A stretch of 64,000 bases of DNA from a virus, in IMG/VR virus record IMGVR_UViG_3300033144_003744, positions 1 through 64,000 of that record, one strand, 5' to 3'. How positions within the stretch are numbered: the first letter of the stretch is position 1; each line of letters starts with the position of its first letter. The notes beneath the pieces were generated by a model. That model did not search any database, was not told the DNA's origin, and saw only the letters and a list, made by a program, of their open reading frames with translations. The position numbers and the translations under genes were made by a program. Positions 34,038 through 41,663 of the stretch are shown piece by piece.

Positions 34038-34064
34038 GACACCAAATGGTGTCCTTTATATACT
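34038..34064 (+). promoter_or_regulatory. Operator and TATA box of the RHH operon
   Basis: GACACCAAATGGTGTC (34038-34053) is a perfect inverted repeat with 7-bp arms. It directly joins the TATA box CTTTATATACT. A bound dimer would block the BRE/TATA region, so autoregulation by the RHH protein encoded next is likely. Confidence 0.65.
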
Positions 34065-34085
34065 CATGTCGTCCATTTAATAGTT

Positions 34086-34211
34086 ATGAGAAAATGTACT
34101 CTTAGATTAGATGATGAACTTCATGATGATGTAATTGAATACTGTGATAGAAATGGTTACAAGATGATCGGATTAATTAGAGTTTTATTGAGGGAGCGAA
34201 TTTATGAATAA
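34086..34211 (+). CDS. Ribbon-helix-helix transcription regulator (41 aa)
   Basis: MRKCTLRLDDELHDDVIEYC...MIGLIRVLLRER is a complete minimal RHH: one strand (CTLRL) and two helices. The strand pairs in the dimer to read DNA. The start is 25-30 bp after the TATA box, so the message is nearly leaderless. It heads an operon with a nuclease gene and a helicase and is probably its repressor. Confidence 0.75.
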   Translation: MRKCTLRLDDELHDDVIEYCDRNGYKMIGLIRVLLRERIYE

Positions 34212-34716
34212 AACAAAAACATTCACACAGTATACTGGTGATTTATTTTCAATAAGAGTTGTAATTGGAATTAAAGGTAATATAAGGGGCAAAAGTGATT
34301 TAGCATTTTTAGGGGAACACAAAAAAAAATATAATAAACAATGGAATAAAGATAATGAAGAGTATAGAAAAGAACGTGATAGACAATATTATAAAGATAA
34401 CCAAGAACATTTAGAAGAATATCGTAAACAATGGAATGAAGATAATAAAGAATATAAAAGTGAGTATCAAAAACAATATTATAAAACATCTGCTGGAAAA
34501 TTAACAATAAAAAGAAGTAATGCTAAAAGAAAAAATTTTGGTTTTATCCCTTTAAATGACTGGTTTAAAAATTGTGAAGGACACCACTTAAATTACGATG
34601 ATGTAATATTTATACCAAAGGAATTACATAGAAGCGTATATCATTCAGTAACACAGAATATAAACATGAACGAAATTAATAATGCTGTATTTGAGTGGTA
34701 TGGGGAGAATCAATGA
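34204..34716 (+). CDS. Putative nuclease, HH/LHxSxxH family
   Basis: 170 residues with repeated KQWNKDNEEYRKERDRQYYK-like units, then FKNCEGHHLNYDD, FIPKELHRSVYHSV and MNEINNAVFEWYG. It overlaps both neighbours by 4-8 bases. Same C-terminal domain as five other genes. Probably a mobile endonuclease inserted before the helicase gene. Confidence 0.6.
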   Translation: MNKTKTFTQYTGDLFSIRVVIGIKGNIRGKSDLAFLGEHKKKYNKQWNKDNEEYRKERDRQYYKDNQEHLEEYRKQWNEDNKEYKSEYQKQYYKTSAGKLTIKRSNAKRKNFGFIPLNDWFKNCEGHHLNYDDVIFIPKELHRSVYHSVTQNINMNEINNAVFEWYGENQ

Positions 34717-36494
34717 GGTTTACTAATAATACTGGATTCAATATTGAAACACACGATATAAAGGCAACTAGCTTAACCCAAATTAGGAAAGAGATACCTA
34801 AAATAATGGAAGATAGCGCTGATATTATAATACTAAATCTTCAACAAGGTCTCGGTAAGAGCTTTAACGCCATGCAATATATGAGTACAAACTCAAATAC
34901 CATGTTCCTCACAAGTAAACACGCATTACTCGACGAACTAGAGAAATATTTTAATGATAAGAATTTAGAAACAATTCATTGGCGGGGTATATCGAATAAT
35001 AAATCCCCATGTATACAAAAAAATACTAAGTTATTTAAAGATTTAATAAATCTTGGGTATAAAGCTAATTTTATATGTGAAATTATGGCTTGTGATTTTT
35101 GCCCTTATAAAGAACAATTTAAACATACTGAAAGAGTTTTAGCGCCCATTCAATATCTTAATACAGCATATCTAGAAAATGATGACAAAGCAAGATTTGA
35201 AACTTTTATTGTCGATGAGAGTATCACACAGATAAATAAATTTCCATATGATTTAGAATATTTACTTGAAGTTATTAAACCATTGTATCATTTTTCATCC
35301 TTTTGGTTTTATGAGTTCTTACAAAATTTGTTAAGAGATAAAAATGTAAATGGCCTTGAATTATATAAGAATGAGATATCAACTGAAATTAAAGGAGCTT
35401 TAAAAAACATCTATGATTTAATAGATGAAGATGAAAGTATTGAATCTATTGAAAGTCAAACATGGAAAAATGATATTATACACTTATCTAAATTTAGTAT
35501 AGACGATATAATTACATCATTAAAATTTCAAAAACTGTATAACTTTGAAATATCAGACTGGTATGAACCAAACATTTACAAAATATTTAATTTATCACAA
35601 AAATCTAAGGTTATATTACTCCATGCGACTTTCAATCTGGATCTATTCACTGATATGATTTCTAGTTTTAGTTCAGAGATTGGCATTAATAAACATATAA
35701 ATGTTAAAGTATTCAATTCTAAGCTTCAAAACAAATCAACTAAAGTTTATAATGTAAATAAATCAGCTTACTATCCAAATTATTCACTTGAAAGAGGAGG
35801 TATAAAAGAAATTAGTGATCATGTAGAAATTATTACTAATCAAATTGGCGCAAAAAATATCGGGGTTATAGGATTATCCAAATATAATAAACATGGAGAA
35901 TACATAGATGAAACGTTCTTAAAAAGTGGAATTGATTCACTTCACTTTGGGAACAGCACTGGGAGAAATATTTTAGAAAGTAAGCAATGTTTAGTCATAG
36001 CCGGTTCTTGGATGCAGGGCGGGATAATTGATGACTATAATAAAATATATCTTGATAATCTAAAACAGAAAGATTGTAAAGCTCTTGAAGTTGAAAAGGG
36101 AACCCCATATACATTTCATCCAGAAATACATCCCAAATTACATTTAGTTCAGAAAATATTTAATGAGGGTGAACTTTTAGATTCAATGCATAGGAACAGA
36201 GGACTCATACATGATAATAGAAGTATTGTTGCCTTCTCTCACATACCCGCTCAGATATACCATGACTTTGATGTAATTGAAGATAAGAAGATAGAACTTA
36301 CAGACTGGAAAACAATATATCCGAAGGCTGAAGTTCCCATTTACGAACTTGTAAAAGACTACCTAGAAAACTCAGACAAAACAGATTTAGAAATAGCTGA
36401 AGAACTTAATATGATTAAGGATGAAGGGTATGATGTTGAATTGGTTAAAAGGATGAGAAGACATTGGGAAGAAGCGAGAGAGTTTGGGATATGA
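34713..36494 (+). CDS. SF2 helicase, XPD/DinG-like with Fe-S cysteines
   Basis: 593 residues. The Walker A is LQQGLGKSF (GxGKS), and Walker B/motif II is TFIVDES. Between them four cysteines (SPCIQKN, FICEIMACDFCPYK) take the place of the Fe-S cluster in XPD/DinG helicases. C-terminal motif VI is MHRNRGLI. A final wHTH-like segment (LEIAEELNMIKDEGYDVELV) may add DNA binding. It could unwind forks during replication or restart. Confidence 0.7.
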   Translation: MRFTNNTGFNIETHDIKATSLTQIRKEIPKIMEDSADIIILNLQQGLGKSFNAMQYMSTNSNTMFLTSKHALLDELEKYFNDKNLETIHWRGISNNKSPCIQKNTKLFKDLINLGYKANFICEIMACDFCPYKEQFKHTERVLAPIQYLNTAYLENDDKARFETFIVDESITQINKFPYDLEYLLEVIKPLYHFSSFWFYEFLQNLLRDKNVNGLELYKNEISTEIKGALKNIYDLIDEDESIESIESQTWKNDIIHLSKFSIDDIITSLKFQKLYNFEISDWYEPNIYKIFNLSQKSKVILLHATFNLDLFTDMISSFSSEIGINKHINVKVFNSKLQNKSTKVYNVNKSAYYPNYSLERGGIKEISDHVEIITNQIGAKNIGVIGLSKYNKHGEYIDETFLKSGIDSLHFGNSTGRNILESKQCLVIAGSWMQGGIIDDYNKIYLDNLKQKDCKALEVEKGTPYTFHPEIHPKLHLVQKIFNEGELLDSMHRNRGLIHDNRSIVAFSHIPAQIYHDFDVIEDKKIELTDWKTIYPKAEVPIYELVKDYLENSDKTDLEIAEELNMIKDEGYDVELVKRMRRHWEEAREFGI

Positions 36495-36520
36495 AGAGAG
36501 ATAGGTAATCTCCCTTATTT

Positions 36521-36676
36521 TTATTTATACTTATTATTAATTATATCCCATTTTTTATTAAATTCTTCTGTTAATTCATCTGACCAATGCTCTTCTAAAC
36601 CATACTCCATATGATAATCAGCAATCAAATTTATTTCTTCTTTGTTTCTTAATTTTAATTTGTCTTCGTTATTCAT
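36521..36676 (-). CDS. Small hypothetical protein (51 aa)
   Basis: MNNEDKLKLRNKEEINLIAD with a helical acidic layout. Converges with the helicase gene. Function unknown. Confidence 0.45.
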   Translation of the reverse strand: MNNEDKLKLRNKEEINLIADYHMEYGLEEHWSDELTEEFNKKWDIINNKYK

Positions 36677-36681
36677 TTTAA

Positions 36682-36837
36682 TCACTCCTTACACACATAA
36701 TACGTACAATCTTCATACCTTTTAAAATCATCAGTTCCAGGATAACACTGATGTAAAATAATTTTTTCTCCTGAAATACTGGCTCTGTTTATGTTCATGC
36801 ATTTATTACATGAGTCGTTATAAAATTCACATGTCAT
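36682..36837 (-). CDS. Small Cys-rich protein (51 aa)
   Basis: Six cysteines: MTCEFYNDSCNKCMN, HQCYP, EDCTYYVCKE. Likely binds metal. Function unknown. Confidence 0.45.
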   Translation of the reverse strand: MTCEFYNDSCNKCMNINRASISGEKIILHQCYPGTDDFKRYEDCTYYVCKE

Positions 36838-36943
36838 TTTTTAGTTCCTCTAGTCTTGCCTTTATTTTATTGAAATCATAATTTACTTCATGAAACATAC
36901 ACTCACGATCTGTACAACTTGAGCAATTTTCTATGCATTCCAT
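36827..36943 (-). CDS. Tiny Cys-rich protein (38 aa)
   Basis: MECIENCSSCTDRECMFHE gives four Cys in a short stretch, then a helix. It overlaps its neighbour by 11 bases. Function unknown. Confidence 0.4.
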   Translation of the reverse strand: MECIENCSSCTDRECMFHEVNYDFNKIKARLEELKNDM

Positions 36944-37090
36944 TTATAACACCTTTGTTATTTCTAACCCATGACCAAGACAGTTAGATGCTGCTGATGC
37001 ATCGAATACTTTACTCATAAATTCAGTAAGGGCTATCTCTGTAACTACTGAGCTTCTATCATCCATGTCTATAATGTATTGTTGTTTCAT
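36944..37090 (-). CDS. Small hypothetical protein (48 aa)
   Basis: MKQQYIIDMDDRSSVVTEIA, then an Ala/Ser-rich helix. Function unknown. Confidence 0.4.
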   Translation of the reverse strand: MKQQYIIDMDDRSSVVTEIALTEFMSKVFDASAASNCLGHGLEITKVL

Positions 37091-37091
37091 T

Positions 37092-37250
37092 TTAAAGTCC
37101 TTTACTTAAATAATTACGCAATATACCTTCGATACTATGATCGTCTGCATCTTCTAAGACACAATCTTCACATTTTATACCTGCGCATCCTTTATATAAA
37201 TTTCTAATACCAAGTAAAATATTATCTACATCTTCATTAAAATCTTTCAT
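37092..37250 (-). CDS. Small Cys-containing protein (52 aa)
   Basis: YKGCAGIKCEDCVLED carries a CxxxxCxxC cluster in an acidic helical protein. Function unknown. Confidence 0.45.
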   Translation of the reverse strand: MKDFNEDVDNILLGIRNLYKGCAGIKCEDCVLEDADDHSIEGILRNYLSKGL

Positions 37251-37251
37251 G

Positions 37252-37464
37252 TTATTCATCTCCATATGTTTTTATTAAGTCTCTCATATAATGATCTGCA
37301 AATTCTGTAGCTTTGTTTATAGATTTACACTTAATATCTATTGTCTGTTCCCCTATTATTCTTACTGTATATACTGGTCCATTAGAATATTTAATTCTTG
37401 CCTTTATGAATCCATTTAAATATTCTTTGTGGTATCCGAATTTTCCCTTTATCCATTTAGACAT
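37252..37464 (-). CDS. Hypothetical protein (70 aa)
   Basis: MSKWIKGKFGYHKEYLNGFI, beta-rich middle (YTVRIIGEQTIDIKC), helix at the end. Function unknown. Confidence 0.5.
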   Translation of the reverse strand: MSKWIKGKFGYHKEYLNGFIKARIKYSNGPVYTVRIIGEQTIDIKCKSINKATEFADHYMRDLIKTYGDE

Positions 37465-37466
37465 TT

Positions 37467-37580
37467 TTAAAACCTCACTCTAAATCTTTTTTTATGACAA
37501 TTGACACACCTATAACGACCATCATATCCGAGAACAAAATCTATTTCTCGCCCTCTTTTATCACATTCATGACATCTCAT
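37467..37580 (-). CDS. Tiny zinc-ribbon protein (37 aa)
   Basis: MRCHECDKRGRE and YRCVNCHKKR make a minimal four-Cys ribbon with a basic C-terminus; might bind nucleic acid. Function unknown. Confidence 0.45.
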   Translation of the reverse strand: MRCHECDKRGREIDFVLGYDGRYRCVNCHKKRFRVRF

Positions 37581-37681
37581 ATTTTTCTCCTCAATTTATC
37601 TACCTTACGTTCTACCCACTCTTCATATTCTCTACGTTCATATTCGTCATAGCGTGATTTTTTGTCATTCTCAGATTCCAT
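37577..37681 (-). CDS. Tiny charged protein (34 aa)
   Basis: MESENDKKSRYDEYERREYE, a mixed-charge helix. It overlaps the ribbon gene by 4 bases. Function unknown. Confidence 0.35.
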   Translation of the reverse strand: MESENDKKSRYDEYERREYEEWVERKVDKLRRKI

Positions 37682-37691
37682 TACTATACCT

Positions 37692-37847
37692 CTAATTACT
37701 CAAATGCTGTGCTGTCCTTGCATCAGTTCCCCATTTATATATCTGATTACAATGAATTCTTTCACTACAAACAGTACAATAGTATCTATTTTTATCTCTG
37801 CAATTATCAGAGTTTATTTCATGTATCATAAATTCTACATCATTCAT
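37692..37847 (-). CDS. Small zinc-ribbon protein (51 aa)
   Basis: DNCRDKNRYYCTVCSERIHC gives the metal site, followed by QIYKWGTDARTAQHL. Preceded by GGTGATATT. Function unknown. Confidence 0.45.
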   Translation of the reverse strand: MNDVEFMIHEINSDNCRDKNRYYCTVCSERIHCNQIYKWGTDARTAQHLSN

Positions 37848-37856
37848 AATATCACC

Positions 37857-38051
37857 TTATTGTTTCATAACCATATTCTGTTCTATAAAATTTAACATTA
37901 TTCTTAATTTTTTTATACCTTCTGGATATATTCTTATTTCAGTTTCTACATCTTCAAGAGAAAAGGTTAAAACTGACACATCTAATTCTCCCATCTCTTC
38001 AAATGTAACTTTTGCATCGCAATCTTCATCCAAGTATTCTATTATGTTCAT
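37857..38051 (-). CDS. Hypothetical acidic protein (64 aa)
   Basis: MNIIEYLDEDCDAKVTFEEM, strands, then a C-terminal helix. Function unknown. Confidence 0.5.
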   Translation of the reverse strand: MNIIEYLDEDCDAKVTFEEMGELDVSVLTFSLEDVETEIRIYPEGIKKLRIMLNFIEQNMVMKQ

Positions 38052-38085
38052 TGTTAATCATCTCCTTTTATCAACAACATCATCT

Positions 38086-38220
38086 TTATATTGAAAATCC
38101 CACATCAGATTTTTTAATACTTTGAGATGTACATACGCCATTTTTATCAAAATATTGTTTTATTCTATTACATCCCATTTTATCATTCCATTCACAATCT
38201 TTGTTTAAACATTGTAACAT
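38086..38220 (-). CDS. Small Cys-rich protein (44 aa)
   Basis: MLQCLNKDCEWNDKMGCNRI and GVCTSQ: four cysteines. Function unknown. Confidence 0.45.
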   Translation of the reverse strand: MLQCLNKDCEWNDKMGCNRIKQYFDKNGVCTSQSIKKSDVGFSI

Positions 38221-38222
38221 AT

Positions 38223-38399
38223 TTATTCCTCCATAACTTCAACTAAAAAACTGGGACTAATTGTCCACTGTCCACTTGTTTTTACTTTCCTATGCCACAA
38301 TTCATAAAGCCCTATCAGTTTACCTTTAGTAAATCTTTTAATATTCATTAATTTATATTCGTTTCCATCTGGGAATGTCTCGATTGTTCCTATGTTCAT
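38223..38399 (-). CDS. Small hypothetical protein (58 aa)
   Basis: MNIGTIETFPDGNEYKLMNI, then LIGLYELWHRKVKTSGQWTI, a small beta-sheet protein. Function unknown. Confidence 0.45.
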   Translation of the reverse strand: MNIGTIETFPDGNEYKLMNIKRFTKGKLIGLYELWHRKVKTSGQWTISPSFLVEVMEE

Positions 38400-38403
38400 A
38401 TAA

Positions 38404-38589
38404 TCACTTTAGTTTTATATCTCCCGTATATTCCTGTAACCAATCTAAAACCACTTTAAGGGTTGTATCAGTTATTTCATTAATTTCTACATGGTCGATA
38501 TTTATATTTAATTGTGATACTCCATGTCTAATATCACTTTGTAACATACCTAATATATTATTAACTGTAATTATCTGTGTAGTATCCAT
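38404..38589 (-). CDS. Hypothetical protein (61 aa)
   Basis: MDTTQIITVNNILGMLQSDI, helix-strand-helix pattern. It abuts the DUF262 gene start with no gap. Function unknown. Confidence 0.45.
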   Translation of the reverse strand: MDTTQIITVNNILGMLQSDIRHGVSQLNINIDHVEINEITDTTLKVVLDWLQEYTGDIKLK

Positions 38590-39102
38590 TTATCCCACCT
38601 CATCTAACATCTTTCTAACTCTATCAAGCTCATTATTAGTATGTACAGTGCCACCGGTATTCATTTCTAGATACCAGGTTAGTACTTCTTTTTTAGTTTT
38701 GAGATTATTAATATGTACCTTAAGAGTAATATGCATTAGTCTAAGTCTATCTTCATACTCTGATTTATAATATCCAAATACTTTTAATTCATTATTCGTA
38801 AACTTTAGACATGAAGTGATTCTTTGTAGACCGTCAACACATACAAATTCACCAGTAAATTCTACCATCCATCCAGGCATATTAAAATATACATCTCTTC
38901 CAGATCTCCCACCTTTTAATAAATATTCTACATAAGCTATTTGTTGCTCTTCTGTCCATACATGTCCCCTTTGAAAATCAGGATTTAATTGAAGGTTATG
39001 GTTTTCTTTGTGGTCATCTACCCAAGTTGATAAATAATCCAATCCTATATCTACATCATAAGGAGAACTTTTTGTAAATTGTGGTATATCTATAAATTTC
39101 AT
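38590..39102 (-). CDS. DUF262 (GmrSD N-domain / ParB-like) protein
   Basis: 170 residues. LNPDFQRGHVWTEEQQIAYV followed by EFVCVDGLQRITSCLKF is the signature of the DUF262 domain, which in GmrSD-type restriction enzymes binds and hydrolyses nucleotides. Only the N-terminal domain is present; the C-terminal HNH (DUF1524) is absent. It may interfere with, or mimic, a host DUF262 defence or act in DNA metabolism. Confidence 0.75.
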   Translation of the reverse strand: MKFIDIPQFTKSSPYDVDIGLDYLSTWVDDHKENHNLQLNPDFQRGHVWTEEQQIAYVEYLLKGGRSGRDVYFNMPGWMVEFTGEFVCVDGLQRITSCLKFTNNELKVFGYYKSEYEDRLRLMHITLKVHINNLKTKKEVLTWYLEMNTGGTVHTNNELDRVRKMLDEVG

Positions 39103-39115
39103 ATTAAATCTCCAT

Positions 39116-39355
39116 TTAACTCATTGGATATGTGGGAAGAGTTTTATCAGTTCTTTCTATGTAATCGAAATTAATATTATCGAAGCCTACCCTGAAATAT
39201 TTTTGTCCATCATAGAACAAAATATATGCCCCATATTGAGGTTTAGTTATTCCTAAATCTTCATTACACCATTGGCCATAATTGATTTGACCGATTAAAT
39301 GAGGTTTTGTTATGTCTGTGATATAATCGTATACTAGTAATTCATTTTTATTCAT
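39116..39355 (-). CDS. Hypothetical protein (79 aa)
   Basis: MNKNELLVYDYITDITKPHL then YGAYILFYDGQKYFRVGFD; compact alpha/beta. Start after TGGAGGAAATAATT. Function unknown. Confidence 0.5.
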   Translation of the reverse strand: MNKNELLVYDYITDITKPHLIGQINYGQWCNEDLGITKPQYGAYILFYDGQKYFRVGFDNINFDYIERTDKTLPTYPMS

Positions 39356-39536
39356 AATTATTTCCTCCATTTAACATAAATTCCTCAAATACTTTATCCT
39401 CTAATCTCTTCAATTCTAATTTACATTTACTACATAAATCATATTCTCTCATTTCGTGCTTTACTGTTATAAATAGTGTAAGTTTTGTATTTAACTTTTC
39501 ACTATATCCACATTTATCACATATTCTTTTCTTCAT
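39348..39536 (-). CDS. Zinc-ribbon protein (62 aa)
   Basis: RICDKCGYSEKL and DLCSKCKLEL form a zinc ribbon, followed by a helix. Its upstream side has AT-rich TATA-like sequence and an AAGGAGAAATAAAT site, so a promoter probably lies at 39550-39590. Function unknown. Confidence 0.5.
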   Translation of the reverse strand: MKKRICDKCGYSEKLNTKLTLFITVKHEMREYDLCSKCKLELKRLEDKVFEEFMLNGGNNYE

Positions 39537-39597
39537 ATTTATTTCTCCTTTATATATTGTTTTATTGTTATAAATAATTAACCTATATTAAAATATT

Positions 39598-39617
39598 AAT
39601 GGTGTTATTTATATACT
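39598..39617 (+). promoter_or_regulatory. Promoter shared with the RHH operon
   Basis: AATGGTGTTATTTATATACT matches the 34045-34064 promoter (AATGGTGTCCTTTATATACT) at 18 of 20 positions. The operator half TGGTGT is kept and the opposite half is replaced by an AATACCA after the TATA box. It drives the small RHH remnant at 39643. Confidence 0.6.
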
Positions 39618-39642
39618 TATTAATACCATATAGTATATTATC

Positions 39643-39723
39643 ATGACAGCAAGAACGATTAAATTAGATGACGAATTGAATAAAGCTGCTTTTGAATGGC
39701 TAAAGAATAATAAAGATTGCTAA
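39643..39723 (+). pseudogene. Truncated ribbon-helix-helix protein (26 aa)
   Basis: MTARTIKLDDELNKAAFEWL matches the strand and first helix of the RHH at 34086, but stops after NNKDC before the second helix. Either a decayed paralog that keeps its promoter, or a micro-protein that forms mixed dimers. Confidence 0.5.
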
Positions 39724-39732
39724 AAAGCAACC

Positions 39733-39758
39733 CTTATATACTTAAGGCAACAATATAT
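39733..39758 (+). promoter_or_regulatory. Extended archaeal promoter (class shared with terS)
   Basis: The TATA box CTTATATACTTAA and a following AACAATATAT match the terS promoter (54470-54495) at 23 of 26 positions. TATA is flanked by CCTTA/TAAGG arms. No coding gene starts behind it; the expected start point is near 39764. Confidence 0.6.
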
Positions 39759-39763
39759 TATAT

Positions 39764-39806
39764 TGCGAAGCCTTAGTTGTAATCTGCCATAGTCGCAAAG
39801 ATATCA
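39764..39806 (+). ncRNA. Candidate small RNA
   Basis: Expected transcript from the promoter at 39733. It opens with TTGCGA, which pairs with TCGCAA about 24 bases later, and ends at a T-rich stretch (ATTTTTC). No start codon with a useful frame is seen. It converges with the gene at 39804-39983. Confidence 0.4.
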
Positions 39807-39983
39807 TTTTTCTATAATTTCAATTACGTTATGAAGGATCGCTATTAATATTGTTTTATAAAATATACAACATTCTTTTGTCTCTTCATCATATGAAAGT
39901 TTATCACCATTGATAAACCCAACACGTTCACCGTCTTTGTACACATGATAACCATGTGTGTAACCCTTTTTAATTGTTATCAT
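39804..39983 (-). CDS. Small hypothetical protein (59 aa)
   Basis: MITIKKGYTHGYHVYKDGER, then GFINGDKLSYDEETKECC and a hydrophobic tail. Function unknown. Confidence 0.45.
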   Translation of the reverse strand: MITIKKGYTHGYHVYKDGERVGFINGDKLSYDEETKECCIFYKTILIAILHNVIEIIEK

Positions 39984-39984
39984 T

Positions 39985-40116
39985 TTAATCTACTCCTTCT
40001 GGTTTACTACTATGACAATATAAATCTTGAAAACTTACTTCTAATTTAATTTCATCACATTGACATATACCATCAATATTATTTTTACATTCTTCATCAC
40101 ATTTTACTATTGTCAT
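39985..40116 (-). CDS. Small Cys-rich protein (43 aa)
   Basis: VKCDEECKNNIDGICQCDEI plus a later LYCHSS. Metal binding is likely. Function unknown. Confidence 0.45.
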   Translation of the reverse strand: MTIVKCDEECKNNIDGICQCDEIKLEVSFQDLYCHSSKPEGVD

Positions 40117-40117
40117 T

Positions 40118-40240
40118 TTAATTCACTTCATTAAATCCATCATACATAATAGCATCATAATACATATCACATTCACACCTTAAAAAACATTGTGAACATG
40201 GGGATAGGTCGCAGTCGTTACATTTTTCTGAAGCTTTCAT
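40118..40240 (-). CDS. Small Cys-rich protein (40 aa)
   Basis: EKCNDCDLSPCSQCFLRCEC has six Cys in twenty residues, enough for two metal sites. Function unknown. Confidence 0.45.
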   Translation of the reverse strand: MKASEKCNDCDLSPCSQCFLRCECDMYYDAIMYDGFNEVN

Positions 40241-40513
40241 TTAAAACACCTTAAATCCTAACCTTTTTAAATCTTCTTTATTAATCACTTTCATCATAGA
40301 CAATCTAAAAAACATATCAATAACTTCTTTAAAGATACAGGAATCAAACACCATTCCGAAATCATCATTGCCAAAAACAGATACCCTATAAGTTCTAACA
40401 GTTCCGATATTACAAGGTGTAATGTCACCATGATACATTAACTTTACTTTATTTCCATAATGGTTTTTATACCAGTCGTCATCTGTTAGTTTATATATGT
40501 ATGATCTTTTCAT
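40241..40513 (-). CDS. Hypothetical protein (90 aa)
   Basis: MKRSYIYKLTDDDWYKNHYG, beta-rich, then a C-terminal helix pair. Function unknown. Confidence 0.5.
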   Translation of the reverse strand: MKRSYIYKLTDDDWYKNHYGNKVKLMYHGDITPCNIGTVRTYRVSVFGNDDFGMVFDSCIFKEVIDMFFRLSMMKVINKEDLKRLGFKVF

Positions 40514-40521
40514 TTGAACAC

Positions 40522-40704
40522 CTAAAGTTTTAATTTATCTTTTCTCAATATAGTTTTGATTACTTTCCATCCATTACATTTATTCCTGCATACAACTCTA
40601 GTACATTCACTATTATTATAATATCTTACTTTACCACCACAGTCAGGACATCTAAAAGTATCAACTTTTGGTTTGATGGTTTTTACATATTCTTCATAGT
40701 TCAT
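40522..40704 (-). CDS. Zinc-ribbon protein (60 aa)
   Basis: FRCPDCGGKVRYYNNSECTR with CRNKCNGW: a zinc ribbon of the kind found in phage primases and small DNA-binding proteins. Start after GGAAGTGATAAA. Function unknown. Confidence 0.5.
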   Translation of the reverse strand: MNYEEYVKTIKPKVDTFRCPDCGGKVRYYNNSECTRVVCRNKCNGWKVIKTILRKDKLKL

Positions 40705-40708
40705 TTTA

Positions 40709-40984
40709 TCACTTCCAAGATTTGCCCCACTGTTCCATATGTTCTCTACTTCTTTTTCTATCACTAAATGCTATAACTAACAATGAAATTGGAAATAGTA
40801 TTATAGTTATTAAGCTTAATAAACTACCAATAACCTGAATCATTCCTTCTTTGAAATCTTCAAGTGATCCAATTAAAGCAGGTAGAAATCTACTTTTATT
40901 AAACCACATTAATTGTGGGATACTCATCTGTGCAATGTTATCATAACAGTTTATTATCTTATTGTTTTCATCTCTTTTGATCAT
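40709..40984 (-). CDS. Membrane protein (91 aa)
   Basis: A soluble N-terminal half, then a TM segment (SLLSLITIILFPISLLVIAF) and a basic tail. Function unknown. Confidence 0.5.
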   Translation of the reverse strand: MIKRDENNKIINCYDNIAQMSIPQLMWFNKSRFLPALIGSLEDFKEGMIQVIGSLLSLITIILFPISLLVIAFSDRKRSREHMEQWGKSWK

Positions 40985-41158
40985 TTATCTCACTCCTTTA
41001 TTAACAATAATACTTTTACTTCTATCAATAATATAATAAGAATCGTAATATATTTCCTTTAGATAAATCAATACTTCATCAATAGTGTCAAAACTATTTT
41101 CATATTTGTCTAAAACTATTGGAAATAAATTATTTGTATATAATAGATATTGTTTCAT
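40985..41158 (-). CDS. Small hypothetical protein (57 aa)
   Basis: MKQYLLYTNNLFPIVLDKYE, DEVLIYLKEIYYDSYYIID. Preceded by GGAGGAAATTAAA. Function unknown. Confidence 0.45.
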   Translation of the reverse strand: MKQYLLYTNNLFPIVLDKYENSFDTIDEVLIYLKEIYYDSYYIIDRSKSIIVNKGVR

Positions 41159-41209
41159 TTTAATTTCCTCCAGGATTGAATCTAAGCCACAGGATTAGAA
41201 GATATTAGG

Positions 41210-41577
41210 TTAAAGGTATGATTCCATATCTTCAAGTTCATCGGTCATGTTAATCTCTTGTGTAGTAGATTCATATCTTAATTTATCCCTTTCCATTTGT
41301 TTTTTATGTTCTAATTCTTTTTGTTTTTCTTCAAGCTCAATTTTACCTTTATCTAATTCAATTTCTAATTTTTCTTTTCTTTCTTTATTAAGTTTATATT
41401 TTTCTCTTCTTCTATCATTATTAGATGGTTGAATATTAGATTTATTAATGTGCGATACTCTTCCTTTGTTTTCAAACGATTCATTTTCATTAATTAAACA
41501 ATTAATATTTGTTTGTATTTCATTTTCAGTGTAAGAAAATAAAGATAGTGTTTTGATTCTAATAAAATCACATCCTT
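41210..41577 (-). pseudogene. 5'-truncated coiled-coil gene
   Basis: A long open frame without a usable ATG, GTG or TTG at its start, reading GCDFIRIKTLSLFSYTENEI... and then a highly charged coiled coil (KERKEKLEIELDKGKIELEE). The frame meets a stop in the repeat region upstream, so the N-terminus appears lost, perhaps through the insertion of the repeats at 41604-41739. A rare start codon is the alternative. Confidence 0.45.
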
Positions 41578-41603
41578 CTATATATATATATGTGGCCCAT
41601 TTT

Positions 41604-41654
41604 CACCGCACACAAGAGAGCCCTTAAAAATGGCAATGTCTCTTGTTAGTGGTG
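41604..41654. repeat. Long inverted repeat in intergenic region
   Basis: CACC-gcac-ACAAGAGA pairs with TCTCTTGT-tagt-GGTG around a 19-base loop. A TATA-like ATATATATATAT run is just to the left, so it could be the beginning of a small RNA, or a protein-binding site. Confidence 0.5.
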
Positions 41655-41663
41655 CAAAAAACA

